From JAUZQZ01 sp964492105 (GTDB lineage Bacteria > Pseudomonadota > Zetaproteobacteria > Mariprofundales > Mariprofundaceae): a stretch of 34,688 nt of DNA. Below are positions 23,918 through 32,651 of this stretch, in pieces; position 1 is the first letter of the stretch; each line of letters starts with the position of its first letter. The stretch covers positions 1 through 34,688 of the forward strand of contig CAZBJB010000009.1 in the NCBI GenBank assembly GCA_964492105.1, given 5' to 3'. The notes beneath the pieces are model-generated. The model was not told the DNA's origin. It made no database searches and was given only the letters and a program-made list of their open reading frames with translations. The position numbers and the translations under genes are program-made.

Positions 23918-26098
23918 TCAGAACCCCCGCGGGCGCAGCACCAGGCACGACAGCGGCGGCAGTATGATGCGCACTGAATACGGCTGCCCCATCCATGGCA
24001 CATCCTCGGAAAAGACGCCCCCGCCATTGCCCATATTGGAGCCGCCATATATTTCCGCGTCAGTATTCATGATTTCCCTGTAGGAAGCGCTGTCGGGTAC
24101 GCCCAGTCGGTAGTCATGACGTGGCACCGGTGTTAAATTCAGGATCACGCAGACCGTTTCTCCATTTTTATCACGGCGAATGTAGCTAAGCGTGGACTGC
24201 GAGGCATCGTTGCAATCAATCCATTGGAAACCGTGCGACTCGAAATCAACCTCATGCAATGCGGGAATCTCCCGGGACAGATGATTCAGGTCGCGTACCA
24301 GGCGTTGCAAACCACGGTGCGGCATGAAATTGACCTGATCCCAGTCCAGGCTGACGGCATCTCTCCATTCTCTCCACTGACCGAATTCCAGGCCCATGAA
24401 CATCAGCGTCTTTCCCGGATGCGTGTACATATAACCGTACAGAGCACGCAAGTTGGCAAACTTCTGCCAGTCGTCGCCGGGCATTTTGTTCGGCATGCTG
24501 CCCTTGCCATGCACGACCTCGTCATGTGAAAACGGCAGAATGAAGTTTTCGGTGTAAGCGTAAATTTGTGAAAATGTCACTTCGCCGTGGTGATAACTGC
24601 GATGTATCGGATCTTCTTCCATATAGCGAAGCGTGTCGTTCATCCAGCCCATATTCCATTTCATCGTAAAACCGAGACCACCCAGCCAGGTCGGGCGGCT
24701 GACCATTGGAAATGAGGTGGACTCCTCCGCCATGGTTAAAGCACCGGGAAAGCGATCATGCACCAGATGATTGAACTGTTTGAGAAAATCAATGGCCTCC
24801 AGATTTTCGCGGCCGCCATAGCGGTTTGGTATCCACTCACCCTCATTACGTGAATAATCCAGATACAGCATGGAAGCCACCGCATCGACGCGCAGACCGT
24901 CGATATGGTATTCATCGAGCCAGAACAGCGCGGAGGCGATCAGGAAATTGCGTACTTCATTACGCCCGAAGTTGAAGATGTAGGTACCCCAGTCCTTGTG
25001 TTCCCCCAGGCGAGGATCCGCATGCTCATACAGCGGCGTACCATCGAAGCGCGCCAGGCCGTGCGAATCCTTGGGAAAATGCGCCGGAACCCAGTCCAGA
25101 AATACGCCGAGACCATGCGCATGGCAGTGGTCGACAAAATAGCGAAAATCATCCGGCGAACCGAAACGACTGGTCGGCGCGAAATAGCCGACCGTCTGAT
25201 AGCCCCACGAACCGTCAAACGGATACTCGGTAATCGGCATCAGTTCGATATGGGTGTATCCCATCCAGATACAATATTCAACGAGTTTCCGCGCCAGATT
25301 ACGATAGCTCAAATACTTGCCATCAGCCTTGCGCCAGGAACCCAGATGCACCTCGTAGATATTGACAGGCTTGTCCATCGGCGGCCCATGGGCCCGGCGT
25401 GCATCCATCCATTCCGTATCGGACCACTGATACTGTTCGGGGTTATGAACGACACAGGCCGTGGCCGGACGCACCTCCATCTGCTGCGCATATGGATCCA
25501 CCTTCAGCAGAATATCGCCGGAACGGGCGCGAATCTCGAACTTGTACAATTCGCTTTCGCATAAACCCGGAACAAATAATTCCCACACGCCTGAAGCGCC
25601 GCGCACGCGCATTTGATGTTCCCGGCCGTCCCAGTGGTTAAAATTGCCGACGACCGACACACGGCCGGCATTGGGCGCCCACACGGCGAAGGCCACGCCG
25701 GACACGCCGCAATGCTCGCACACATGCGCACCGAGCAAACGGTACTTCTCAAAATGCTGGCCCTTACCAATCAAATGCAGATCCATCTCGCCCAGCACCG
25801 GCGAAAAGCGGTACGGATCGTCAATCTCCCAACGGTGACCTTCATGATTCTCCAGCCGCAGACGATATGCATCCTCAAAGCCCATCCCTGGAAGATGGCA
25901 CTCAAACATCCCGTCCTGATGGATGTGCTTCATCGGTACGGCTTTACCTTCCCGTGGCAATACCCATGCTTTTCCGATACGCGGGAGAAAGGCGCGAATC
26001 ACCACCCCGCCCCTTTCCGCTTCATGCCGGCCAAGATATTCAAACGGGTCATGCCCTCTTGCTTCAAGAATCCGGCACATCTGTTCTTTATGGCTCAT
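23918..26098 (-). CDS. glgB: 1,4-alpha-glucan branching enzyme
   Basis: A GH13 branching enzyme that introduces alpha-1,6 branches in glycogen. The 726-residue length equals the long E. coli type with two N-terminal beta domains. CBM48 motifs (FAVWAPNAGRVSVVGNFNHW) lie at about 135-155. The catalytic (beta/alpha)8 barrel shows YTHIELMPITEYPFDGSWGY, the nucleophile region GLRVDAVASMLYLDYSR, the acid-base region TMAEESTSFP and FSHDEVVHGKGSM. The C-terminal beta domain ends LPPLSCLVLRP. It lies 12 bp downstream of pgm on the same strand, so pgm-glgB is probably an operon. Confidence 0.97.
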   Translation of the reverse strand: MSHKEQMCRILEARGHDPFEYLGRHEAERGGVVIRAFLPRIGKAWVLPREGKAVPMKHIHQDGMFECHLPGMGFEDAYRLRLENHEGHRWEIDDPYRFSPVLGEMDLHLIGKGQHFEKYRLLGAHVCEHCGVSGVAFAVWAPNAGRVSVVGNFNHWDGREHQMRVRGASGVWELFVPGLCESELYKFEIRARSGDILLKVDPYAQQMEVRPATACVVHNPEQYQWSDTEWMDARRAHGPPMDKPVNIYEVHLGSWRKADGKYLSYRNLARKLVEYCIWMGYTHIELMPITEYPFDGSWGYQTVGYFAPTSRFGSPDDFRYFVDHCHAHGLGVFLDWVPAHFPKDSHGLARFDGTPLYEHADPRLGEHKDWGTYIFNFGRNEVRNFLIASALFWLDEYHIDGLRVDAVASMLYLDYSRNEGEWIPNRYGGRENLEAIDFLKQFNHLVHDRFPGALTMAEESTSFPMVSRPTWLGGLGFTMKWNMGWMNDTLRYMEEDPIHRSYHHGEVTFSQIYAYTENFILPFSHDEVVHGKGSMPNKMPGDDWQKFANLRALYGYMYTHPGKTLMFMGLEFGQWREWRDAVSLDWDQVNFMPHRGLQRLVRDLNHLSREIPALHEVDFESHGFQWIDCNDASQSTLSYIRRDKNGETVCVILNLTPVPRHDYRLGVPDSASYREIMNTDAEIYGGSNMGNGGGVFSEDVPWMGQPYSVRIILPPLSCLVLRPRGF

Positions 26099-26110
26099 GG
26101 ATCCGTATCC

Positions 26111-27742
26111 TCAGGTGATGACTGTGGGGCGATCACGCCCCGTTAACTCGTGCAAATGTGAAATTTCGTTGGCTGCGGCAATCATATCAGCCAGTGCATC
26201 CTGTGCATTCATCGTATGTTTTGACGCATCGGCTTCATAGGATTCAAGATAGAGACGAATGGTCGCACCGATGGTGCCCGTACCGGACAAACGGAAGATG
26301 ATGCGTGCGCCGTCTTCAAACAGTACGCGCACGCCCTGATTACGGCTAATACTGTTATCCACCGGATCGGTATAGGCAAAATCATCACAGGCGGAAACAA
26401 CACGCCCGGCCAGCGTTTGTCCCGGCAAATCATTGAACTGATCGCGCACATGCTGAAGCACCTCCCCGGCGGCAGCGGTATCCACACCTTCATAATCATG
26501 GCGTAAATAGTAATTGCGACCGAACTTGCGCCAGTGTTCGCGCACGACAGCTTCCACGGAAACTTGACGGACCGCCAGAATATTCAGCCAGAAAAGAACA
26601 GCCCATAAGCCATCCTTTTCACGCACATGATTTGATCCCGTACCGAAGGATTCCTCACCGCACAACGTCACTTTGCCCGCATCCATCAGATTGCCAAAGA
26701 ACTTCCATCCGGTTGGCGTTTCATAGCACGACCATCCCATCACCTCCGCCACGCGATCCGCCGCCGCCGAGGTAGGCATCGAACGCGCAATACCGACGAT
26801 TTTCTCCCGATAACCCGGCGTACAGTCGGCATTGGCAGCTAAAACCGCCAGCGAATCGCTTGGTGTCACAAAGAACTGGCGACCAAGAATCATGTTGCGA
26901 TCGCCATCGCCATCGGATGCAGCGCCAAAATCCGGCCCGTTGTCTGCATAAAGCGTATCCACCAGTGCATGCGCATAGGTGAGGTTCGGATCAGGATGGC
27001 TGCCGCCGAAGTCCTCTTTCGGTACGCCGCTCTTCACCGTCCCGCGAGGTGCGCCCAATATACCCTCGAAGATCTCGATCGCGTAAGGACCCGTCACCGC
27101 ATGCATGGCATCGAACACCATGCTGAACCCGCCGGCCAGCAAATCACGGATGGCATCAAAATCGAACAACGATTGCATCAGCATGGCATAATCGGCGACC
27201 GGATCCATAATTTCGACCTGCATATCACCAAGCTGCACGGAGGCCGGTTTATCCAACGGCACATCATCGGCTTCAAGTATCTGATATTCGAGGATGCCCG
27301 TGGTGTTGGCAAAAATAGCCTCGGTGACACCTTCCGGTGCTGGCCCACCATTGCCGATATTGTATTTAATACCAAAATCCTCGTCGGGGCCGGCCGGGTT
27401 GTGGCTGGCGGAAAGAATCAGGCCGCCGAACGCCTTATGTTTACGAATGATGTGGGATACAGCCGGCGTGGAAAGAATGCCGTTCTGCCCGACCAGCGCC
27501 CGGCCAAAGCCATTGGCTTCCGCCATTTTCAGGATAACCTGAATGGCATGGCTATTGTAAAAACGTCCGTCACCACCCACCACCAACGTCTGCCCGGAAA
27601 ACTCACCAATCGAATCAAAGGTGGACTGTACAAAATTTTCCAGATAATCCGGTTGCCGGAAAATCCGAACCTTCCTGCGCAAACCGGAGGTTCCGGGTTT
27701 TTGATCGTCAAAAGCCTGTGTAGATACGACGCGAGCCGACAT
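26111..27742 (-). CDS. pgm: Alpha-D-phosphoglucomutase
   Basis: This enzyme interconverts glucose 6-phosphate and glucose 1-phosphate, the branch point into ADP-glucose synthesis. The 543-residue protein starts STQAFDDQKPGTSGLRRKV. The phosphoserine is S113 in LILSASHNPAG, the metal loop is SDGDGDRNM and the sugar-binding loop is LCGEESFGTGSNH. The C-terminal phosphate-binding loop is FRLSGTGTIGATIR. GAGGAAC precedes the start. It is divergent from glgC across 147 bp, with glgB downstream. Confidence 0.95.
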   Translation of the reverse strand: MSARVVSTQAFDDQKPGTSGLRRKVRIFRQPDYLENFVQSTFDSIGEFSGQTLVVGGDGRFYNSHAIQVILKMAEANGFGRALVGQNGILSTPAVSHIIRKHKAFGGLILSASHNPAGPDEDFGIKYNIGNGGPAPEGVTEAIFANTTGILEYQILEADDVPLDKPASVQLGDMQVEIMDPVADYAMLMQSLFDFDAIRDLLAGGFSMVFDAMHAVTGPYAIEIFEGILGAPRGTVKSGVPKEDFGGSHPDPNLTYAHALVDTLYADNGPDFGAASDGDGDRNMILGRQFFVTPSDSLAVLAANADCTPGYREKIVGIARSMPTSAAADRVAEVMGWSCYETPTGWKFFGNLMDAGKVTLCGEESFGTGSNHVREKDGLWAVLFWLNILAVRQVSVEAVVREHWRKFGRNYYLRHDYEGVDTAAAGEVLQHVRDQFNDLPGQTLAGRVVSACDDFAYTDPVDNSISRNQGVRVLFEDGARIIFRLSGTGTIGATIRLYLESYEADASKHTMNAQDALADMIAAANEISHLHELTGRDRPTVIT

Positions 27743-27771
27743 AAAACGTTCCTCGTAAAACTGCCTGCAAA

Positions 27772-27807
27772 AGGATGGTGACAGGGACTTAATCTAGCGA
27801 CCATCCT
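27772..27807. promoter_or_regulatory. Inverted repeat in the pgm-glgC divergent promoter region
   Basis: AGGATGGT (27772-27779) and ACCATCCT (27800-27807) are perfect inverted repeats separated by 20 bp, in the only gap between the divergent pgm and glgC genes. It could be an operator controlling both directions. No transcription factor is identified, and the promoter elements are not clear. Confidence 0.35.
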
Positions 27808-27889
27808 CGGCAAAACAACGGTGGTTAAAATGATGTAATGCTGCTAACGTACCCTATCCTGGATTTTCAGAGCCAGCGAGGAAGGGATC

Positions 27890-29155
27890 ATGCCCGAAAT
27901 CATCATGCAACGCCATATCAGCAAACTCACCAGCGGAACGCTGGCTATTGTACTGGCTGGCGGCAGGGGTTCGAGACTCAAGGCGCTGACCGACTGGCGT
28001 GCCAAACCGGCCGTTCCCTTCGGTGGCAAGTTCCGTATTATTGATTTTCCCTTGTCCAATTGTATCAATGCGGGTATCAGGCATATCTCGGTGGCCACCC
28101 AGTATAAATCGCATTCTCTGCAACGCCATCTGCAACGCGGCTGGGGCTTCCTGTCCGGTCAGTTTGGAGAATTTCTCGAAGTCCTTCCAGCCCAGCAGCG
28201 ACGGGGGGAAGGCTGGTACACCGGAACCGCCAACGCCATTTACCAGAATCTTGATATCATGCGCCATTACAACCCGGAACATGTACTGGTGCTGGCCGGC
28301 GACCATATTTACAAGATGGATTACGGCAAAATGATTGCGGCGCATGCCGCCAATAACGCCGATATTACCGTCGGCTGTATTCCGGTACCACTGGAAGAGG
28401 CCAGGGCATTTGGCGTCATGGCCACTGATGAGAAAGGCTGCATTGTCGAATTTACCGAAAAGCCTTCCAACCCGAAATCCATGCCCGGTGATCCTGAAAG
28501 GTCTCTGGCTTCCATGGGCATCTATGTCTTCTCCGTCAAATATTTGCGAGATTGTCTGATGGAAGACGCAAGAGACGAGACATCCAGCCATGATTTCGGT
28601 AGGGACATTATTCCCTCCGCTATTACAAATGCCAATATATTTTCATTTCGATTCATGAATGCCAATACCGGCACGCCGGGCTACTGGCGCGATATCGGCA
28701 CGGTTGATGCCTACTGGGAAGCCAATGTGGATCTGGCCAATATCAATCCGGAACTCAACCTGTATGATAAACACTGGCCCATCTGGACATACCAGGAACA
28801 ATTGCCGCCCGCCAAGTTTGCTTTTGACGATGAGGATCGACGCGGCATGGCCGTGGACACCATGCTCTCCGGCGGATGCCTGATTACCGGCGCCACCGTG
28901 CGTCACTCCGTGCTGTTTTCCAATGTGCGTATTCATTCATTTTCAGAGGTGGAAGACAGTGTGGTATTGCCCGATGTGGAAATCCGCCGTGGTTGTCGCA
29001 TTAAGCGCTGCGTCATTGACAAGGGTACGCGCGTTCCGGAAGGCACTGTCATTGGCGAGGATCCGCCTGAGGATGCCAGACGTTTCTATATCAGCGAAAA
29101 CGGGATTGTACTGGTCACGCCTGAAATGCTTGATCAAAATCTGCACTCGGTTTAA
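27890..29155 (+). CDS. glgC: Glucose-1-phosphate adenylyltransferase (ADP-glucose pyrophosphorylase)
   Basis: GlgC makes ADP-glucose, the committed step of glycogen synthesis. The 421-residue protein opens with the nucleotide-binding VLAGGRGSRLKALTDWRAKP and an FxGKFRIIDFPLSNC block. GEGWYTGTANAIYQN, VLAGDHIYKMDY and FTEKP follow. The C-terminal left-handed beta-helix (TVRHSVLFSNVRIHSFSEVE) carries the allosteric and tetramer contacts. GAGGAAGGG sits just before the ATG. A full family A MITE lies 16 bp after the stop, between it and the GH57 gene. Confidence 0.97.
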   Translation: MPEIIMQRHISKLTSGTLAIVLAGGRGSRLKALTDWRAKPAVPFGGKFRIIDFPLSNCINAGIRHISVATQYKSHSLQRHLQRGWGFLSGQFGEFLEVLPAQQRRGEGWYTGTANAIYQNLDIMRHYNPEHVLVLAGDHIYKMDYGKMIAAHAANNADITVGCIPVPLEEARAFGVMATDEKGCIVEFTEKPSNPKSMPGDPERSLASMGIYVFSVKYLRDCLMEDARDETSSHDFGRDIIPSAITNANIFSFRFMNANTGTPGYWRDIGTVDAYWEANVDLANINPELNLYDKHWPIWTYQEQLPPAKFAFDDEDRRGMAVDTMLSGGCLITGATVRHSVLFSNVRIHSFSEVEDSVVLPDVEIRRGCRIKRCVIDKGTRVPEGTVIGEDPPEDARRFYISENGIVLVTPEMLDQNLHSV

Positions 29156-29171
29156 CCCGCATGATTCATAT

Positions 29172-29332
29172 GAGCCTCTTGCAAAACTCATGAGCGATGA
29201 TCGGCTTCCCCGCTTCGGCCCATTTCCGGGCTTGAATTTCGCTCCATGGAACCACCATGCAGCTCATTCAATCCCGAAAATGGTCTCAAAGTGGGAGTGC
29301 CGCTCATCCACCCGGAGTTTTGCAAGAGGCTC
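29172..29332 (+). mobile_element. Full family A MITE-like element, copy 2 (161 bp)
   Basis: Same length and ends as the copy at 11549, here flanked by ATAT on both sides (29168-29171 and 29333-29336). Compared with copy 1 there are about 18 differences. One pair preserves the internal stem: copy 1 has TGGAAT facing ATTCCA and copy 2 has TTGAAT facing ATTCAA. It separates glgC from the GH57 gene and holds no coding sequence. Half of a family B-type palindrome (CCCGCATGATTCA) lies just outside its left edge. Confidence 0.9.
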
Positions 29333-29362
29333 ATATGAAATAAAGGAAGGCCGCCCATCAAC

Positions 29363-31069
29363 ATGAAGAAACAAACCGCGCACAAACTTTTCATCATTTT
29401 TTGCTGGCACATGCACCAGCCGTTCTATCGTGATGCGGAATCCGGTCGTTACGCCCTGCCCTGGGTCTATCTGCATGCCATCAAGGATTATACCGATATG
29501 GCGGCCATCCTGAAGCAGGTGCCTGGCGCCCGCGCCGTGATTAATTTCGTACCCTCCCTGACCGTGCAGATCCAGGATTATGCGCACCGTATTCATGCAT
29601 GGCTGAATCATGGTGACGAACTCCCTGATCCGTTACTCTCGGCATTAGCTCATCGGGATGGGTACTTTAGCCAGGAGGAACGCCACTGGTTACTGCGAGC
29701 CTGCTTCCGGCTGAATCATGAACGCAACCTGCATCGCTATCCCGCCTACAGCCGTTTATGGCATCTGGCGGAACAATGCCGACATCACGAAGACATGGAT
29801 TATCTTGGCGATAATTATTTTACCGATCTGGTAACATGGTATCATCTGGCATGGCTGGGGGAAACCGTACGCAGTACGCATTTCGTAGCCCGCCGCCTGA
29901 TTGACAAGGCGAGCAATTTCAGCAACCGTGATCGTCGCGATCTGATCACTCTGATCGCCAGTCTGCTAACCGATATTCCGTCGCTCTATCGCAAGCTGGC
30001 CGAGGACGGCAAGATCGAAATTTCAACCACGCCTTATGCACATCCGATTATTCCGCTTCAGCTGGATTTCAAGACTGCGCTGGAAACAGTACCGTCTGCC
30101 GAAATCCCTGAAGAGCCATATCCGGGCGGTGCTCGGCGAGCTCAGGATCATATTGACCGGGGCAAACGCGTGCATGCCGAAACCTTCGGTCATCCCGCGC
30201 GAGGCTGCTGGCCCGCCGAGGGCGCCGTATCCCGGCAGACCGTGGACATGCTGGGCAGATCCGGATTCGACTGGTGCGCTACGGGCGAAGGCGTACTGCA
30301 TCATTCCCTCGGGTATAACCTGCGTGAACATCAGGGTGGGAAGGAACTCTATCATCCATGGCGCGTTGGCCATGATGGAAGCGTCGCCTGTTTTTTTCGT
30401 GATGATCACCTGTCCGATCTGATTGGTTTTGAATATCAGCATTGGGATACCCCTGATGCCATAGACAATTTCATGCATGAACTGGCCAACATCAAACGCC
30501 GCACGCAGGGCGAATCAGCGCCGATCGTCTCCATTATTATGGATGGTGAAAATGCGTGGGAACATTTTCCTGATAATGGTCTGCCTTTCCTGACAGCCTT
30601 ATATCAGGCTATTTCAGAGCATGATGCCTTTGAATTAACGACATTTTCGGATTACCTGGCGCGGCATCACCGGCAACCGGTATTAAAGAAGCTGACTGCC
30701 GGTTCCTGGGTGTATGGCAATCTGTCCACATGGATTGGCGATACAGCCAAAACACGCGGCTGGAAATTATTGATTGAGGCCAAACGGGCCTTTGATGAGG
30801 TTCAGTCCGATCATACATTGACACCTGAACAGCTTGCCTCGGCCGAGGAGCAGTTGCGTATTTGTGAAGGATCGGACTGGTGCTGGTGGTTCGGCGACTA
30901 CAATCCAGGGGCCACCGTCCGTGATTTTGACCGCCTCTACCGCAGGCATCTGAGTAAGTTATATCAATTGATTGGAAGAATCGCCCCCGCGATCCTGGAT
31001 GCTCCGGTTTCCGAGGGTGATGGCGATGGCGAGGCTGAAGGCAGTGGCGTTATGCGCTGCGGCAACTGA
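29363..31069 (+). CDS. Glycoside hydrolase family 57 enzyme (alpha-amylase / glucan-active)
   Basis: The 568-residue GH57 protein has no signal peptide, so it should act on cytoplasmic glucan. Conserved region 1 is HMHQP (16-20) and region 2 is TTPYAHPIIPL (222-232). The likely nucleophile is E286 in GCWPAEGAVS and the acid/base is D394 in IIMDGENAWEHF. GH57 members range from alpha-amylase and 4-alpha-glucanotransferase to branching enzymes; the sequence does not settle which this is. It follows glgC across the MITE and precedes malQ by 17 bp, consistent with work on intracellular glycogen. AAGGAAGG is 13 nt before the start. Confidence 0.93.
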   Translation: MKKQTAHKLFIIFCWHMHQPFYRDAESGRYALPWVYLHAIKDYTDMAAILKQVPGARAVINFVPSLTVQIQDYAHRIHAWLNHGDELPDPLLSALAHRDGYFSQEERHWLLRACFRLNHERNLHRYPAYSRLWHLAEQCRHHEDMDYLGDNYFTDLVTWYHLAWLGETVRSTHFVARRLIDKASNFSNRDRRDLITLIASLLTDIPSLYRKLAEDGKIEISTTPYAHPIIPLQLDFKTALETVPSAEIPEEPYPGGARRAQDHIDRGKRVHAETFGHPARGCWPAEGAVSRQTVDMLGRSGFDWCATGEGVLHHSLGYNLREHQGGKELYHPWRVGHDGSVACFFRDDHLSDLIGFEYQHWDTPDAIDNFMHELANIKRRTQGESAPIVSIIMDGENAWEHFPDNGLPFLTALYQAISEHDAFELTTFSDYLARHHRQPVLKKLTAGSWVYGNLSTWIGDTAKTRGWKLLIEAKRAFDEVQSDHTLTPEQLASAEEQLRICEGSDWCWWFGDYNPGATVRDFDRLYRRHLSKLYQLIGRIAPAILDAPVSEGDGDGEAEGSGVMRCGN

Positions 31070-31086
31070 AGCGTAACCGACCCGGC

Positions 31087-32589
31087 ATGGCACCATGGAT
31101 TGACCGACGGCGTGCCGGAGTACTGTTGCACATCGTCTCATTGCCAGGGCCACAGGCTTGTGGCGTGCTGGGTGAGGAGGCCCACTGGTTTGTGGATGCA
31201 TTGCATGAAGGTGGCTTCTCGGTCTGGCAATTCTTACCGCTGGGGCCCACGCATAGACACGGTTCCCCCTATGAATCACTCTCTTCATTTGCCGGCAATC
31301 CTGATTTTATTGATTTACGCGAATGTGTATCCCACGAATGGATTGATGCATCCGACCTGCATGCCGCACATGACGCTTCCGGTGCCTGTATAGCCCGCAT
31401 CAAGGCAGCCAACAGATTTTGGAACGAAGCGGAAAAACAGATTGATCTGGCTGCATCCGTACAGCATTTTCAGGCAGAGAATGCCGCATGGCTTGATGAT
31501 TTCGCCCTGTTTATGGCCTTGAAGAAAGATCATGATGGACAACCATGGTGGCAATGGCCCAAGCCCGTCCGTCAACGTGATCCCGAAGCGCTGGTTCACG
31601 CAAAACATCTTCATGCAGCTGCAGTCCATCAGGTTGTATTTGAACAATACCTGTTTGCTCTGCAATGGGATGCACTCAAGAAATATGCCGAAATGCGCGA
31701 CGTAATGCTGTTCGGAGATCTACCTATTTATGTGGCGCATGATTCCGCCGATGTGTGGGCCAATCAGAAAATATTTACCATCAATGAGAACGGCCTGTGT
31801 TCCGAAGTGGCTGGCGTGCCACCGGATTATTTCTCCGACACAGGTCAGCGATGGGGTAATCCCCTGTATCATTGGGAACAACTGGAAGTCAATCATTTCG
31901 ACTGGTGGGTGACACGCATTCAGGCGCAACTGGCGCGCATGCATCTCCTGCGCATCGACCATTTTCGTGGATTGGAAGCCTACTGGGCCATCCCCGGTGA
32001 AAGCAAGGACGGAACAATGGGTGAATGGCGTAAAGGGCCCGGCGCGGCATTGCTGGAAGCCATCAACACGAAATTGGGGTGGTTGCCACTGGTGGCCGAG
32101 GATCTGGGCTTTATTACACCGGAAGTGACTGCCTTGCTGGAACGTTTTGGTCTGCCTGGCATGAAGGTATTGCAGTTCGCTTTCGATGGCATGCCTGACA
32201 ACCCTTATCTGCCCGGAAACTTCGGTATGAACAGCGTGATTTATACCGGCACGCACGATAACGATACGACACTGGGCTGGCTTAAATCACTTGCTCCAGG
32301 AGCAAGGGGGCGTCTTGCTCCCTATGCCGATGACAGCGATATGCCCTGGTCGCTCATTCGGCTATCCATTGAATCCCAGGCGCGCCTGGCCATCATCCCC
32401 ATGCAGGATCTGCTGTCGCTGGGTAGTGAAGCACGGTTTAATACGCCAGGCACCACGGAGGGCAACTGGCAATGGCGCATGGCGGGACGCGGACAGGCAG
32501 CGGACAGGATGTGGGCGCGCACATACGAACTGAATCTGCGCTATGGTCGGGTCTGCCAATCCGCAGGATTCATGAATCACGCGGGCTAA
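31087..32589 (+). CDS. malQ: 4-alpha-glucanotransferase (amylomaltase)
   Basis: A GH77 enzyme that shuffles alpha-1,4-glucan chains and recovers glucose or maltodextrins. The 500-residue protein has the short bacterial/plant D-enzyme layout: GVLLHIVSLPGPQACGVLG, WQFLPLGPT and SPYESLSSFAGNP. The nucleophile is D291 in LLRIDHFRG, the acid/base E338 in LVAEDLG and the third acid D391 in GTHDNDTTLGW. The normal C-terminus ends about the NLRYGR region. The last residues, SAGFMNHAG, and the TAA stop are encoded by a family B-type palindrome (32561-32589). No other enzyme has a better claim. Confidence 0.96.
   Translation: MAPWIDRRRAGVLLHIVSLPGPQACGVLGEEAHWFVDALHEGGFSVWQFLPLGPTHRHGSPYESLSSFAGNPDFIDLRECVSHEWIDASDLHAAHDASGACIARIKAANRFWNEAEKQIDLAASVQHFQAENAAWLDDFALFMALKKDHDGQPWWQWPKPVRQRDPEALVHAKHLHAAAVHQVVFEQYLFALQWDALKKYAEMRDVMLFGDLPIYVAHDSADVWANQKIFTINENGLCSEVAGVPPDYFSDTGQRWGNPLYHWEQLEVNHFDWWVTRIQAQLARMHLLRIDHFRGLEAYWAIPGESKDGTMGEWRKGPGAALLEAINTKLGWLPLVAEDLGFITPEVTALLERFGLPGMKVLQFAFDGMPDNPYLPGNFGMNSVIYTGTHDNDTTLGWLKSLAPGARGRLAPYADDSDMPWSLIRLSIESQARLAIIPMQDLLSLGSEARFNTPGTTEGNWQWRMAGRGQAADRMWARTYELNLRYGRVCQSAGFMNHAG
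32561..32584. repeat. Short palindrome (family B end type) at the malQ stop
   Basis: CCGCAGGATTCA abuts TGAATCACGCGG; 10 of 12 positions are complementary. It is followed by GCTAA, the same bases that follow the family B right ends at 2131 and 20059, and the TAA is the malQ stop. Confidence 0.65.
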
Positions 32590-32651
32590 ACCGGCGTGGC
32601 ACTATCCTCGGCCCTGGTCACAGCGGGCGCCGACCAGGGCAGCATAAGGCT

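Noticed and set aside
24905..25564. A 219-codon open frame antisense to glgB
   Set aside because: Lies wholly within glgB, has no motif and no plausible ribosome binding site.
26969..27781. A 270-codon open frame antisense to pgm
   Set aside because: Shadow of pgm; no motif or support.
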